A stretch of 64,000 nt of DNA from Haloarcula marina. Its GTDB lineage: Archaea; Halobacteriota; Halobacteria; Halobacteriales; Haloarculaceae. Location: assembly GCF_024218775.1 (NCBI RefSeq), contig NZ_CP100404.1, positions 2,232,001 to 2,296,000 of the forward strand. Direction: 5' to 3'. Positions 1 through 9,007 of this stretch are shown piece by piece. The notes below the pieces were generated by a model. That model had not been told where the DNA came from, did not search any database, and worked only from the letters and a program-made list of their open reading frames with translations. Position 1 is the stretch's first letter. Every line of letters begins with the position of its first letter. A program made the translations under genes and the position numbers.

Positions 1-57
1 GCGCTGATGGGCGGGCGCTGTTACGAACCCGACGACGGCAAACTCACGCCCATCTGA
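1..57 (+). CDS. 3' end of an unidentified gene (partial)
   Basis: The first 57 bases read open from the window edge through 18 codons to a TGA, ending in a polar peptide (CYEPDDGKLTPI). Codon use is GC-rich in third positions like its neighbours, and the phosphoesterase gene starts 40 bases later on the same strand, so a co-transcribed upstream gene is plausible. The visible piece is too short to assign a family. Confidence 0.4.
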   Translation, partial: ALMGGRCYEPDDGKLTPI

Positions 58-97
58 GGCGGGCCGCTTTTCTCCCGTCGTCGCCAACCCGACAGCG

Positions 98-847
98 ATG
101 CGTGTCGAACCGGTCCCGGGCGAACCCGCCGCCACCGTCCGCGCCGACGGGAACCGTCTGTTAGTCCTCGCAGACTACCACGCGGGCCTCGAAGCAGGCC
201 TGCGCTACGAGGGCGTAGAGCTCCAGTCGGCCGCCGAGCGCCGCCGCGAGCGAGTGCTGGCCCTACTGAACCGGACCGGCGCGGACCGCCTCGTCGTCCT
301 CGGTGACCTCGGCCACGCCATCGGCGACCCGTTCGACGACGAGCGCGAGGAGTTGGCGGCCCTGTTCGACGCCGTCGACGTGCCCGTGACGCTCGTGAAG
401 GGCAACCACGACGGCGACTTGGAGAGCGTGTTCGAGGCCTTTGGCGTCGACGTGACGATGACGCCGGGCCACGGGGTCCGCCTCGGCGAAGTGGGATTCG
501 TCCACGGCCACACGTGGCCGTCGCCGGACGTGCTGACGGCGGAGGTAGTCTGTATGGGCCACGAGCACCCCGTGGTCCGTCTGGAGGACGAGGTGGGCGG
601 GACGCGAAAGGAGCGGACGTGGCTCCGCGGGTCGCTCGTCGCCGACCCTTTTACCGACCACTACGGGCACGACGTGGCGCCGACGGCCGACCTCGTCGTC
701 TTCCCGGCGTTCAACGACCGCTCGGGCGGAACGTGGGTCAACGTCGACGGGCAGGACTTTCTCGCACCGTTCCTCCCCGACGGGATGACCGGAACGGAGG
801 CGTTCTTACTCGATGGAACGCGCCTCGGGCAGTACCGCCGAGTCTGA
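98..847 (+). CDS. PdeM-like metallophosphoesterase
   Basis: A 249-residue calcineurin-type metallophosphoesterase. The metal-binding series is visible in order: ADYHAG near residue 26, GDLGH near 69, GNHD near 107, then HGHTWP and MGHEHP in the second half. The length and the GHEHP ending match the PdeM/YPO-type family, which in bacteria is encoded with DNA ligase and an Lhr-type helicase. Here an Lhr helicase lies 1.8 kb downstream on the same strand, with two minus-strand genes between them, so a shared role in nucleic-acid repair is an inference. A nuclease or phosphodiesterase activity is likely; the substrate is unknown. The start is the first in-frame ATG, 40 bases after the previous stop. 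Confidence 0.85.
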   Translation: MRVEPVPGEPAATVRADGNRLLVLADYHAGLEAGLRYEGVELQSAAERRRERVLALLNRTGADRLVVLGDLGHAIGDPFDDEREELAALFDAVDVPVTLVKGNHDGDLESVFEAFGVDVTMTPGHGVRLGEVGFVHGHTWPSPDVLTAEVVCMGHEHPVVRLEDEVGGTRKERTWLRGSLVADPFTDHYGHDVAPTADLVVFPAFNDRSGGTWVNVDGQDFLAPFLPDGMTGTEAFLLDGTRLGQYRRV

Positions 848-852
848 GAGAA

Positions 853-1698
853 CTACTCCGCCAGCGCGGCTTCGAGTCTGTCGACGAGTTCCGTGTTGCC
901 GAGATACGTCGGCGTCCGGCCGTGGAGGCCGTCCGGGTCCACGTCGAGTAGCGACTGCTGGCCGTCCGACGAGCCACCACCGGCCGCCTCGACGAGGTAC
1001 GCCAGCGGCGCGGCCTCGAAGTGGACGCGCAGTTTCCCGCCGGGATACGTCTCCGTGGCCGGGTAGCCAAAGAGGCCGCCGTACTCCAAGACCTGCGCGA
1101 GGTCCGCGACGGTCGCACCGCCGTACCGGAGTTTCAGTTCACGGGCGAGTTGCTGGGCGAACTCGTTGACCCGGTCGGTGCGCTCGCCCGTCTTGCCCGC
1201 GATGCCGACGACGGTGGCTTCCTCGGGGAGCGTGAACGTCCCCCAGCGCTCGCTGTAGCCGTCCCGGAGGAGGTACTCTTGGACCACGTCGCGGTCCTCG
1301 CGAGCGACGGTCATCGTGGTGTACGGGCCGTACAGCACCATCATCGAGGCGACCATGTCACGGCCCGTCGCCGGGAGGTCCGAGTCGTAGACGCCGACGA
1401 TAGTGCCGACGGAGTTGTTCGAGGCGAGATTGGCCGACCCGTCCAGCGGGTCGATGGCGACGGTGTACCCCTCGCCGCAGTCGACCACGTCCTCTCGCTC
1501 CTCGCTCGCGTAGCCGCCGACGCCGTCGACGTAGCTGAGCGCGTCCCAGAACAGGTCGTCCGCCCACACGTCGCCGCCGACCTGTTGCTCGCCGCTGGGG
1601 TTCTCTGTTCCCGACCGGTTGGCGTAGTTGGCGAGGTTGCTCCGGAGGTAATGGGCGGTGTCTTTCACCGCGCGTTCGATGTCGTCCAGCGTGTTCAT
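853..1698 (-). CDS. fbp: Fructose-1,6-bisphosphatase, class I
   Basis: A 281-residue enzyme that hydrolyses fructose 1,6-bisphosphate to fructose 6-phosphate in gluconeogenesis. The metal-binding signature of the FBPase/inositol monophosphatase fold, DPLDGS, lies at residues 83-88, preceded by the acidic EERED stretch near 67. The C-terminal half has the FBPase-type segment [14 protein letters not shown] with the KLR substrate-binding residues. Haloarchaea use this class I enzyme rather than the archaeal bifunctional aldolase/phosphatase. The gene follows a creatininase-family gene on the same strand with a 69-base gap, so co-transcription is possible. It is convergent with the phosphoesterase gene, with five bases between stops. 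Confidence 0.93.
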   Translation of the reverse strand: MNTLDDIERAVKDTAHYLRSNLANYANRSGTENPSGEQQVGGDVWADDLFWDALSYVDGVGGYASEEREDVVDCGEGYTVAIDPLDGSANLASNNSVGTIVGVYDSDLPATGRDMVASMMVLYGPYTTMTVAREDRDVVQEYLLRDGYSERWGTFTLPEEATVVGIAGKTGERTDRVNEFAQQLARELKLRYGGATVADLAQVLEYGGLFGYPATETYPGGKLRVHFEAAPLAYLVEAAGGGSSDGQQSLLDVDPDGLHGRTPTYLGNTELVDRLEAALAE

Positions 1699-1767
1699 CG
1701 CTCGGCCCTCGCTCGGTCCGCGCTCGTGTGCATGTCACCGAGAGGTCGAACGCCCACCGACATAAGG

Positions 1768-2538
1768 TTAGACGTGTCCCTTCGGTAGCAGGTCGTCGAA
1801 CCGCTGGTCGTCCAGCCAGTCACAGAGCCGACAGAGATGGTCGAGCGCTGCCGCGAACAGTTCCGCGCCCGCGTCGGCGGAGGCGTCGGTCTGGTCGCCG
1901 AAGACGCCGTTGTCCGTGGTGTCGATTGCATCGTAGAAGGTGCGAGCGCCGTGGACGCGGCCGGTCGTTTCGTCGAACTCGGCCAGTCCCCCGTCGCGAG
2001 CGTCCGCGATACGGTCCTCGTGGACCAGTTCGGGCGCGAGGTGCTGGATGAGGGCCGTCTCTTTCGGCCCGCCGTGCGGTCCGGGCGTCTCGAACAGTTC
2101 CTCGATGCGCTCGATGATGCTCTCGTCCCACATCCACTCGATGGCGTACATCGTCCCGTCGTCGCGGAGACGACGGCCCACTTCCCGCAGGTGTTCGACG
2201 TTACCGCCGTGGGCGTTGACGTAGACGACGCGGTCGATGCCGTGTGACGCGAGGTTCCGAGTGACGCTCTCGACGTAGTCCCGGAACGCGGGCGCGTCGG
2301 CCCACATCGTGCCGTGGAACTGCCGGTGGTGGGAACTCACGCCGATATTGACTGTCGGCGTACAGAGATAGCCCGTCTCTTCGGCGGCGGCGCGGGCCAA
2401 CGACTCGGCGATGATGTGGTCGGTTCCCTCCGGGAGGTGCGGCCCGTGCTGTTCGGTCGACCCGAGCGGAACCAGCGCGAGCGACTCCGACTCGAAGTAC
2501 GATTCGAGGTCCGGCCACGCCTCGTCGGCGAGATACAT
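1768..2538 (-). CDS. Creatininase-family amidohydrolase
   Basis: A 256-residue member of the creatininase superfamily of metal-dependent amidohydrolases. The first metal site is visible as GSTEQHGPHLPEGTD at residues 26-40, and the second as VNAHGGN near residue 110, followed by the usual acidic residue near 170 (GGPKETALI). Archaeal relatives include the FAPy deformylase ArfB of flavin and F420 biosynthesis and mycofactocin MftE, as well as true creatininases, so the substrate cannot be fixed from sequence. It is probably the first gene of a two-gene unit with fbp. It is divergent from the Lhr helicase gene across 88 bases. Confidence 0.82.
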   Translation of the reverse strand: MYLADEAWPDLESYFESESLALVPLGSTEQHGPHLPEGTDHIIAESLARAAAEETGYLCTPTVNIGVSSHHRQFHGTMWADAPAFRDYVESVTRNLASHGIDRVVYVNAHGGNVEHLREVGRRLRDDGTMYAIEWMWDESIIERIEELFETPGPHGGPKETALIQHLAPELVHEDRIADARDGGLAEFDETTGRVHGARTFYDAIDTTDNGVFGDQTDASADAGAELFAAALDHLCRLCDWLDDQRFDDLLPKGHV

Positions 2539-2626
2539 ACGTCACGTCCGTTCGGGACGCCCTTCAACGTACCCGACAACTCGGGACACGGTGTGCTTAA
2601 CCCGACGTAGTCGCTAGGAGAGGGCG

Positions 2627-5470
2627 ATGAGCGACGGGGTGACGCAGGGCCAAGACGCGTTCACGGCGCTCGGGAACGAGGTTCGCGCCGCCCTCTCGGA
2701 GCGCGGGTTCGCGACGCCGACGGAGCCACAGCGAAAGGCCATCCCGAAACTGGCGCGCGGCGACGACGCCCTCGTCGTCGCGCCGACGGGCACCGGCAAG
2801 ACGGAGACGGCGATGCTTCCGGTGCTTGACGCCCTCGTGCGCGACGAGGACGAGGGCGAGCGGTTCGGCATCGGCGCGCTGTACATCACCCCGCTCCGGG
2901 CGCTGAACCGCGACATGCGCGAGCGGTTGGAGTGGTGGGGCGAGACGCTCGGCCTCGACGTGGACGTGCGCCACGGCGACACCACGCAGTACCGGCGGAG
3001 CCAGCAGGCCGACGACCCGCCGGACGTGTTGGTGACGACCCCCGAAACCCTGCAGGCGATGCTCACCGGGTCGAAACTCCGGGTCGCGCTGGAAGACGTG
3101 GAACACGTCGTCGTCGACGAGGTCCACGAACTCGCCGCCGCCAAGCGGGGCGCGCAGTTGACCGTCGGCCTCGAACGCTTGCGGGAAGTCGCGGGCAGGT
3201 TCCAGCGAATCGGCCTCTCGGCGACGGTCGGGGACCCGCAGGAAGTCGGCCGCTTCCTGACCGGCGGCGGCCCGTGTTCGGTCGTGGAAGTCGACATCGG
3301 CAGTCGCCTCGACGTAGAAGTGGTCCGCCCGGAGGTCACCGACCGCGACGAACGCCTCTCCAGCGAACTCGTCACGGACGCCGAGACGGCCAGTCACGTC
3401 CGGTTCATCGACGACCTGATAGCCGAGAACGAGTCGGTCCTGCTGTTCGTCAACACCCGACAGACCGCCGAAGCGCTCGGCTCGCGGTTCAAGGAACTCG
3501 GGACGAACCTCGGCGTCCACCACGGGTCCCTCTCGAAGGAGGCCCGCATCGACGTGGAAGACCGGTTCAAAGCCGGGGAACTCGACGCGCTTCTGTGTAC
3601 CTCCTCGATGGAACTGGGCATCGACGTTGGCCGCGTCGACCACGTCGTTCAGTACGGCAGTCCGCGACAGGTGTCCAGACTGGTCCAGCGTGTCGGCCGC
3701 GCGGGCCACCGCCGCGACCAGATATCGTCGGGGACGGTGGTGACGACCCACGCCGACGACACGCTGGAAGCGCTCGCAATCGCCCGACAGGCGCGAAACG
3801 GCGACGTGGAACCGGCCGAGATTCACGACGGGAGCCTCGACACCGTCGCCAACCAGATTGCGGGCATCGTGATGGACTTCGGCGAGGTGCGAGCGATGGA
3901 CGCCTACCGGATACTCACTCGCGCGTACCCGTTCCGCGACGTGGACGAGGACGCGTTCAAATCGGTGGTTCGGGAACTGGCCGCGAACAACGTCGTCTGG
4001 CTGGACGAGAAGCGAGACACCGTCGAGAAGCGCCGCGGGACGTGGCAGTACTTCTACCAGAACCTCTCGATGATTCCCGACGAGGCCACCTACGACGTGG
4101 AGGACGTGGCCTCGGGCCAGCAAGTCGGGACGCTCGACGAGCGGTTCGTCGTCAACTTCGCCACCCCCGGCGAGGTGTTCGTCCAGCGCGGCGAGATGTG
4201 GCGCATCACCCACATCGACGAGGAGGAAGAGACGGTCACCGTCTCACCCATCGAGGACCCCGCCGGGGAGGTGCCGTCGTGGACCGGGTCGGAGATTCCT
4301 GTCCCGAAAGCCGTCGCCCGCGAGGTGGGCGAGCTGCGGCGCGTCGCCGGACGGCAACTGCAAGAGGGTGCGCCCGCCGATTCGGTCGCCAACCACGTCG
4401 CCGCCCGGTACGACGCCGACGCCGAGACGGTGGCCGACGGCCTCTCGCAACTGGAGGGTCACGACGCCCCGATACCCGACGACGGGACGATGCTCGTCGA
4501 GTTCCACGGCCGGGAAGTCGTCGTCAACACCTGCAACGGTCACCAGATAAACGAGACGCTGGGCCGGGTGCTGTCGTCGCTACTGGGTCAGCGGGCCGGG
4601 TCCTCCGTGGCGATGGAGGTGGACCCCTACCGCATCGAACTCGAAGTCCCGCGGCGCATCACCGCGGGCGACGTGGTCGAAGTGTTGGAGGAGACCGACC
4701 CGGACCACCTCGGTCCCCTCGTCGAACTGAGCCTGAAGAACGCCGACGCGCTGAAGTTCAAACTCGCGCAGGTCGCCACGAAGTTCGGGTCGCTCAAGCG
4801 CTGGCGCGGCCGCGGGTCGACGAACTTCGGTCGCGACCGACTGCTCGCGGCGCTGGAGGACACGCCGATGTACGAGGAGGCCCTGCGAGAGGTTCGTCAC
4901 GAGGACTTGGCGCTGGACGAGACCGCGGACCTCCTTCGGGACCTGCAATCCGGCGATATCGCCCTCGAAACCGTCGCAGACCGCACGCCGGTCGGCCTCG
5001 GCGGGCGCTCCTCAGGTCGGGAACTCCTCTCACCGGAGAACGCCGACGCGAGCGTCATCGAGACGGTCAGAGAGCGCATCCAGAGCGACCGAGTCATCCT
5101 CCTCTGCCTGCACTGTCAGGAGTGGGACCGCAAACAGCAGGTCGGCCGCGTCCGCGACCAACCCGAATGTCCGGAGTGCGGGTCGACGCACGTCGCCGCG
5201 CTGAACCCGTGGGCGGAGGAAGTCGTCGCCGCAGTGCGGGCCGACGAGAAAGACGACGAGCAAGAGAAGATGACCGAACGCGCCTACCGCGCCGGGTCGC
5301 TCGTCCAGAGCCACGGGAAGCAGGCCGTCGTCGCCCTCGCGGCCCGCGGCGTCGGGCCGCACAACGCCGCGCGCATCATCAATCGCCTGCGCGAGGATGA
5401 AGACGAGTTCTACCGCGACATCCTCCGGCAGGAGCGAGAGTACGCCCGGACCCAGTCGTTCTGGGGGTAG
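2627..5470 (+). CDS. Lhr-family DEXH-box helicase
   Basis: A 947-residue superfamily 2 helicase of the Lhr type. RecA domain 1 carries the Q-motif region, Walker A APTGTGKTETA near residue 52, and the Walker B variant DEVHEL near 166, with SAT (motif III) near 199. RecA domain 2 carries the SMELGIDVG and QRVGRAGHRR motifs V and VI. The Lhr-specific winged-helix and beta-barrel core follows. A four-cysteine zinc finger (CLHC ... CPEC) lies at about residues 826-855. Lhr proteins unwind RNA:DNA hybrids and DNA and act in DNA repair. The gene stands alone on the plus strand, and a PdeM-like phosphoesterase lies nearby. Confidence 0.93.
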   Translation: MSDGVTQGQDAFTALGNEVRAALSERGFATPTEPQRKAIPKLARGDDALVVAPTGTGKTETAMLPVLDALVRDEDEGERFGIGALYITPLRALNRDMRERLEWWGETLGLDVDVRHGDTTQYRRSQQADDPPDVLVTTPETLQAMLTGSKLRVALEDVEHVVVDEVHELAAAKRGAQLTVGLERLREVAGRFQRIGLSATVGDPQEVGRFLTGGGPCSVVEVDIGSRLDVEVVRPEVTDRDERLSSELVTDAETASHVRFIDDLIAENESVLLFVNTRQTAEALGSRFKELGTNLGVHHGSLSKEARIDVEDRFKAGELDALLCTSSMELGIDVGRVDHVVQYGSPRQVSRLVQRVGRAGHRRDQISSGTVVTTHADDTLEALAIARQARNGDVEPAEIHDGSLDTVANQIAGIVMDFGEVRAMDAYRILTRAYPFRDVDEDAFKSVVRELAANNVVWLDEKRDTVEKRRGTWQYFYQNLSMIPDEATYDVEDVASGQQVGTLDERFVVNFATPGEVFVQRGEMWRITHIDEEEETVTVSPIEDPAGEVPSWTGSEIPVPKAVAREVGELRRVAGRQLQEGAPADSVANHVAARYDADAETVADGLSQLEGHDAPIPDDGTMLVEFHGREVVVNTCNGHQINETLGRVLSSLLGQRAGSSVAMEVDPYRIELEVPRRITAGDVVEVLEETDPDHLGPLVELSLKNADALKFKLAQVATKFGSLKRWRGRGSTNFGRDRLLAALEDTPMYEEALREVRHEDLALDETADLLRDLQSGDIALETVADRTPVGLGGRSSGRELLSPENADASVIETVRERIQSDRVILLCLHCQEWDRKQQVGRVRDQPECPECGSTHVAALNPWAEEVVAAVRADEKDDEQEKMTERAYRAGSLVQSHGKQAVVALAARGVGPHNAARIINRLREDEDEFYRDILRQEREYARTQSFWG

Positions 5471-5554
5471 GCGTTCGCTCGGCTCAGCTCAGTTGCCGAA
5501 TCGACTCGCGGAGCGACGGCTGAGTGGGTCGTCGAGTCGCCTTCGAGATGTCCG

Positions 5555-6166
5555 TCAGGGGTCGTCGTCCGTCTCGTCCTCGTCGAGTCCGGCCATCTCG
5601 TGGAGCGGGCCGGGTTCGCCGCGGGCCTGTCGCGCGGCGCGTCCGGCGACCCGGCGCGCGAGCAGAAGGGCGACGACGGCGGCCAAACCGAGGACACTGA
5701 CGACGACGGCGGTTCCGTCCGGTACCACGGACGGCCCGCCCGAGAGGGCGTCGGAGGCGACGGCGAGGACCACCGCACCGACGCCAGCGACGACGAGATA
5801 GAGACCGCGCGCGAGGGCCGCGCTGGGGTTCGGAAGGCGTGATAAGTACGCCGCCGGGGCGACCCACCCGACGAACAGCAACCCAGCGAGCACCGGGAGC
5901 GAGAGGCCCCCGACGGCGATGACGACGGCGTAGCCGACGAGCGGACTGATGGCGATACCGAGCGCGAGACCGGCGAGTAACACCGCCCAGCGAGGGGCTT
6001 CCCGCGGTCCGGCGTCGAACGCCGCGTCCATCCGTTCGTCGAGCGCCGCGGCCACCGCTGGCGGGAGTAGTTGCTCGCCGCAGGACGGGCATTCGACCGT
6101 CACCGGCGGGGCGGACTCGCCGCAGGCCGGACACGATGGGGCCTCGTCGGCGCGCCACTCGTCCAT
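5555..6166 (-). CDS. Zinc-ribbon membrane protein, function unknown
   Basis: A 203-residue protein starting with a double CPxCG knuckle (SCPACGES and ECPSCGEQ, residues about 11-32), which predicts one cytoplasmic zinc ribbon. A short linker is followed by four hydrophobic segments at about residues 59-82, 86-106, 121-141 and 151-172, then an acidic tail. This zinc-ribbon plus membrane-bundle layout is common among haloarchaeal orphans and gives no biochemical function. It is transcribed alone, convergent with Lhr and divergent from the MutS-like gene. Confidence 0.7.
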   Translation of the reverse strand: MDEWRADEAPSCPACGESAPPVTVECPSCGEQLLPPAVAAALDERMDAAFDAGPREAPRWAVLLAGLALGIAISPLVGYAVVIAVGGLSLPVLAGLLFVGWVAPAAYLSRLPNPSAALARGLYLVVAGVGAVVLAVASDALSGGPSVVPDGTAVVVSVLGLAAVVALLLARRVAGRAARQARGEPGPLHEMAGLDEDETDDDP

Positions 6167-6334
6167 AGGACCCGCTTACTCCCCCGGGGGCTTGAGTGGC
6201 CCGGCCGCCAGTCGCCCGTTCCCGACGGGGACGCACTGGAACCGAAACGGAGACCGAGTGACGCCGTGAACCGTCGTCGAGCGCGAGGGAGAGCATGATA
6301 AACGCCTAAATCGGCCCCGCTCGTCGGGCCGTCC

Positions 6335-8092
6335 ATGCGACTGGAGGAGTACTGGGGTATCGGCCCGAAAACGTCCGACCTGTTGGCCGAGGAACTGGGC
6401 GTCGAACGGGCCATCGAGGCTATCGAGGCGGCGGACACGCGCGCGCTGACCGCGGCCGGACTCTCGCGGGGCCGCGCGACGCGCATCCTCCGGCGGGCCA
6501 CCGGCGCGGAGTCGATGGACCTGCTGGCGACGCGGGACACCCGCGACGTGTACAAGGAACTGCTCGACTTGGCGGAGGAGTACGCCGTCACGCCCGACGC
6601 CGCCGACCGCATTCGAGTCCTGACGCCGCTGCCGACGCGAGAAGCGATGACCGACCGCCTCGACGAGGTGCTCGAAGCGACCGAAACGTGGCGGACGCTC
6701 GGCGAGGCGGACCAACGGGCCGTCCTCGACGCCTTCGAGACGTACGACGTGGAGGGCGGCGAACGCTCGGCCGTCGAGACGGCGCTCGCCCTCAAGCAGA
6801 CGGGCATCGAGGGCGGTATCTTCGAGCAAACCGCGAACCTCGACGCCGACGCCCTCGAAGACGCGCGGGCCGCGCTCGTCGGACTCGCGGGCGAGGGCGA
6901 CCGCGTGGGCGACGGGGCCGACGACGAACTCGACCGCCTGCGGACGCAGTTGGGGCAAATCGAGGACCTCGCGGCGGCGACCCCCGAGGTGGCCGAGGCC
7001 GTCCAAGACGGAGCGCGACGACCATCGGAGTTTCAGGACGCGCTGGTGCGACACGTCACCGACCAGACGGGCGTCGACGGGACGCGGGTCCGGGACGCGA
7101 TGCCGAGCGAGGCGACGGACGCACAGGACTTCGTGGACGCCGCCCTGCGCAAACTGCGGCGGGCGCTCCGGACGGCCGTCGAGGAGCGCGAACGGACCGT
7201 CGCCGAGAGCCTCGAAGACGACCTCGCGGCCGCCCGCGACGACGTGGACGCCGCCGTCGCCGCCGTCGACTCGCTCGCCCTCTCGGTGTCGCTGGCGCGG
7301 TTCGCCGTCGCTTACGACCTGACACGGCCGACGTTCGTCGACCGCGAGACCATCGCCGTTCGTAACGCCCGAAACCTCGCGCTCGCGGACGTCGACGCGG
7401 TCCAACCGGTCACCTACGCCGTGGGCGACCACGACCTGGAGGTCCACAGCGCCAACGCGCCGCCGAGCGGCGACCGCGTGGCGGTCCTCACCGGCGCGAA
7501 CTCCGGCGGGAAGACCACTCTCTTAGAGACGCTGTGTCAGGTGCAACTGCTCGCGCAGATGGGGTTGCCCGTTCCCGCGGAGGCCGCCGAAGTCGGACTG
7601 GTCGACACCGTCGTCTTCCACCGCCGCCACGCCTCGTTCAACGCGGGCGTCCTCGAATCGACGCTCCGGTCGGTCGTCCCGCCGCTGACCGGCGGCGACC
7701 GGACGCTGATGCTCGTCGACGAGTTCGAAGCCATCACGGAACCCGGGTCGGCGGCGAACCTGCTCCACGGCCTCGTCACGCTGACCGTCGAACGCTCGGC
7801 ACTCGGCGTCTTCGTCACCCACCTCGCGGCGGACCTCGAACCGCTCCCCGAGGAGGCCCGGACCGACGGCATCTTCGCCGAGGGACTGAACCAGGACCTG
7901 GACTTGCAGGTGGACTACCAGCCGCGTTTCGGCACGGTCGGGAAGTCCACGCCGGAATTCATCGTCTCCCGACTGGTCGCCAACGCGGGCGACCCCGTCG
8001 AGCGGAGCGGGTTCGAGACGCTGGCGCGGGCCGTCGGCGAGGAAGCCGTCCAGCGAACCCTCTCGGACGCGCTCTGGACCGAGGGCGAGTAA
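6335..8092 (+). CDS. HhH-MutS family ATPase
   Basis: A 585-residue protein of the MutS superfamily. The N-terminal ~55 residues hold a helix-hairpin-helix-like segment (YWGIGPKTSDLLAEELG) that should bind DNA. The middle is a long charged helical lever, and the C-terminal ATPase has Walker A TGANSGGKTT near residue 388, Walker B LMLVDEFEA near 460, and the MutS-type THLAADL segment. There is no mismatch-recognition domain I and no Smr nuclease domain. It is therefore not a classical MutS1 or MutS2, and it fits the haloarchaeal MutS5-like group. Participation in recombination or repair is inferred only. Confidence 0.82.
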   Translation: MRLEEYWGIGPKTSDLLAEELGVERAIEAIEAADTRALTAAGLSRGRATRILRRATGAESMDLLATRDTRDVYKELLDLAEEYAVTPDAADRIRVLTPLPTREAMTDRLDEVLEATETWRTLGEADQRAVLDAFETYDVEGGERSAVETALALKQTGIEGGIFEQTANLDADALEDARAALVGLAGEGDRVGDGADDELDRLRTQLGQIEDLAAATPEVAEAVQDGARRPSEFQDALVRHVTDQTGVDGTRVRDAMPSEATDAQDFVDAALRKLRRALRTAVEERERTVAESLEDDLAAARDDVDAAVAAVDSLALSVSLARFAVAYDLTRPTFVDRETIAVRNARNLALADVDAVQPVTYAVGDHDLEVHSANAPPSGDRVAVLTGANSGGKTTLLETLCQVQLLAQMGLPVPAEAAEVGLVDTVVFHRRHASFNAGVLESTLRSVVPPLTGGDRTLMLVDEFEAITEPGSAANLLHGLVTLTVERSALGVFVTHLAADLEPLPEEARTDGIFAEGLNQDLDLQVDYQPRFGTVGKSTPEFIVSRLVANAGDPVERSGFETLARAVGEEAVQRTLSDALWTEGE

Positions 8093-8140
8093 CTGCCCCG
8101 ATGCGAGGGTTCAGGTATCTGGAGTCGCTATCTTGACACG

Positions 8141-8446
8141 ATGATACGTCGACTCCTCCCGGCCGGATACGCGTGGATGGTCGTCCAAGGTCTCCTCGCC
8201 GTCTTCCTCCCACGGCAGGCGATCAAACTGAACGCTAAGCTCCTCCTCTCGGGCTACGAGAACCCCGGTGACCTCGAACCCAAGGACTGGTACGTTCGGT
8301 CGACCCGGATCGCAGGCGTCGGCATGCTCGTCACCGGCCTGACCGGACTGCTCGCCGGAGAACTGGGTCCCGAGGACGACGCGGACGACGAAGACGACGC
8401 GGACGAGGACCTCGTCGAGATAACCGAAGTCGAAGACGCGGCCTGA
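8141..8446 (+). CDS. Small two-TM protein with acidic tail, unknown
   Basis: A 101-residue protein with two hydrophobic segments (about residues 8-25 and 55-71) and a strongly acidic C-terminal tail of alternating D, E and A from about residue 74. Between the helices lies a conserved-looking NPGDLEPKDWYVRSTR segment. It follows the MutS-like gene by 48 bases on the same strand and may be read through from it. No family function is recognised; the codon use and membrane topology support a real gene. Confidence 0.65.
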   Translation: MIRRLLPAGYAWMVVQGLLAVFLPRQAIKLNAKLLLSGYENPGDLEPKDWYVRSTRIAGVGMLVTGLTGLLAGELGPEDDADDEDDADEDLVEITEVEDAA

Positions 8447-8611
8447 CGCGGTCGCACCGCTATTTTCGAACCGGCGTCACCCCTCGAAACCGGAACCGCA
8501 AAATCCCGCGTGGTCACCGACGGCGGGTGCGTCGGTAGTCGTCGTCGCCATCTGTCCGTGTTCGTCGCTGCATTTCGAGAGCCATGAGATACGTCGTTCG
8601 CATGCTTCTCC

Positions 8612-8675
8612 TCGCCCCGTCGGGGGTCGAACCCGAAACCGGCCGCGGCCGGTGTCCGCCGGTGGACACAGGGCG
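8612..8675 (-). other. Compact tRNA-like cloverleaf (element 1)
   Basis: Read on the minus strand, these 64 bases fold as a shortened cloverleaf. The ends pair over 7 bp (CGCCCTG with CGGGGCG, one G-U). A GTCC/GGAC arm and an ACCGG/CCGGT arm follow, then a canonical T-arm TCGGG-TTCGACC-CCCGA directly before the 3' acceptor strand. The anticodon-like loop has only six bases, so this is not a normal tRNA. It begins 22 bases after the stop of the 8698-9006 gene, on the same strand. GC-rich DNA folds easily, so this may be coincidental. Confidence 0.35.
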
Positions 8676-8697
8676 TCGAGCGGGTGGTGGCGAAGGG

Positions 8698-9006
8698 CTA
8701 CCGCGAGTCGACGGCGATGTCGTCGACAGCGGTGACGCCGAACCCGTCGGCGAGTCGCTCTGCGACGGCCGTCCGCGGGTCCGTCTCCGCGGGAACCGCC
8801 ACTCGTACCGTCGCGTCGGCCGAGACGCGGATGTCGGTGAACGTCGGCCGCACGCTCGTCACTTGCTGGACCGTGACGGCGGCCACGCCGTCGATGCGGC
8901 CGAGAACGGCGGCGACGCCGCTCTCTAGGTCACCGGTCTCGCCGCGGGGGACCCGAAGCGAGACGTCGACCGATGCGTCGACAGGGGGAGTCGCTTGGAG
9001 CGACAT
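8698..9006 (-). CDS. Conserved-looking hypothetical protein
   Basis: A 102-residue soluble protein with alternating strand- and helix-like segments and a regular acidic haloarchaeal composition, including VAERLADGFGVTAVDDIAV near the C terminus. No motif or family is recognised. The ATG at 9006 is preferred over a further upstream start because the upstream extension is arginine-rich and would overlap the tRNA-like element at 9008-9074. The gene is thereby framed by two tRNA-like elements on its own strand, which might set both mRNA ends. Confidence 0.55.
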   Translation of the reverse strand: MSLQATPPVDASVDVSLRVPRGETGDLESGVAAVLGRIDGVAAVTVQQVTSVRPTFTDIRVSADATVRVAVPAETDPRTAVAERLADGFGVTAVDDIAVDSR

Positions 9007-9007
9007 A

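Noticed and set aside
2597-4213. Long open frame on the minus strand opposite the Lhr helicase (538 codons)
   Set aside because: It is a GC-rich shadow: wholly antisense to a well-supported helicase and with no recognisable domain.
6176-7447. Long minus-strand open frame opposite the MutS-like gene
   Set aside because: Antisense to a well-supported gene; composition is that of a mirrored haloarchaeal coding frame.
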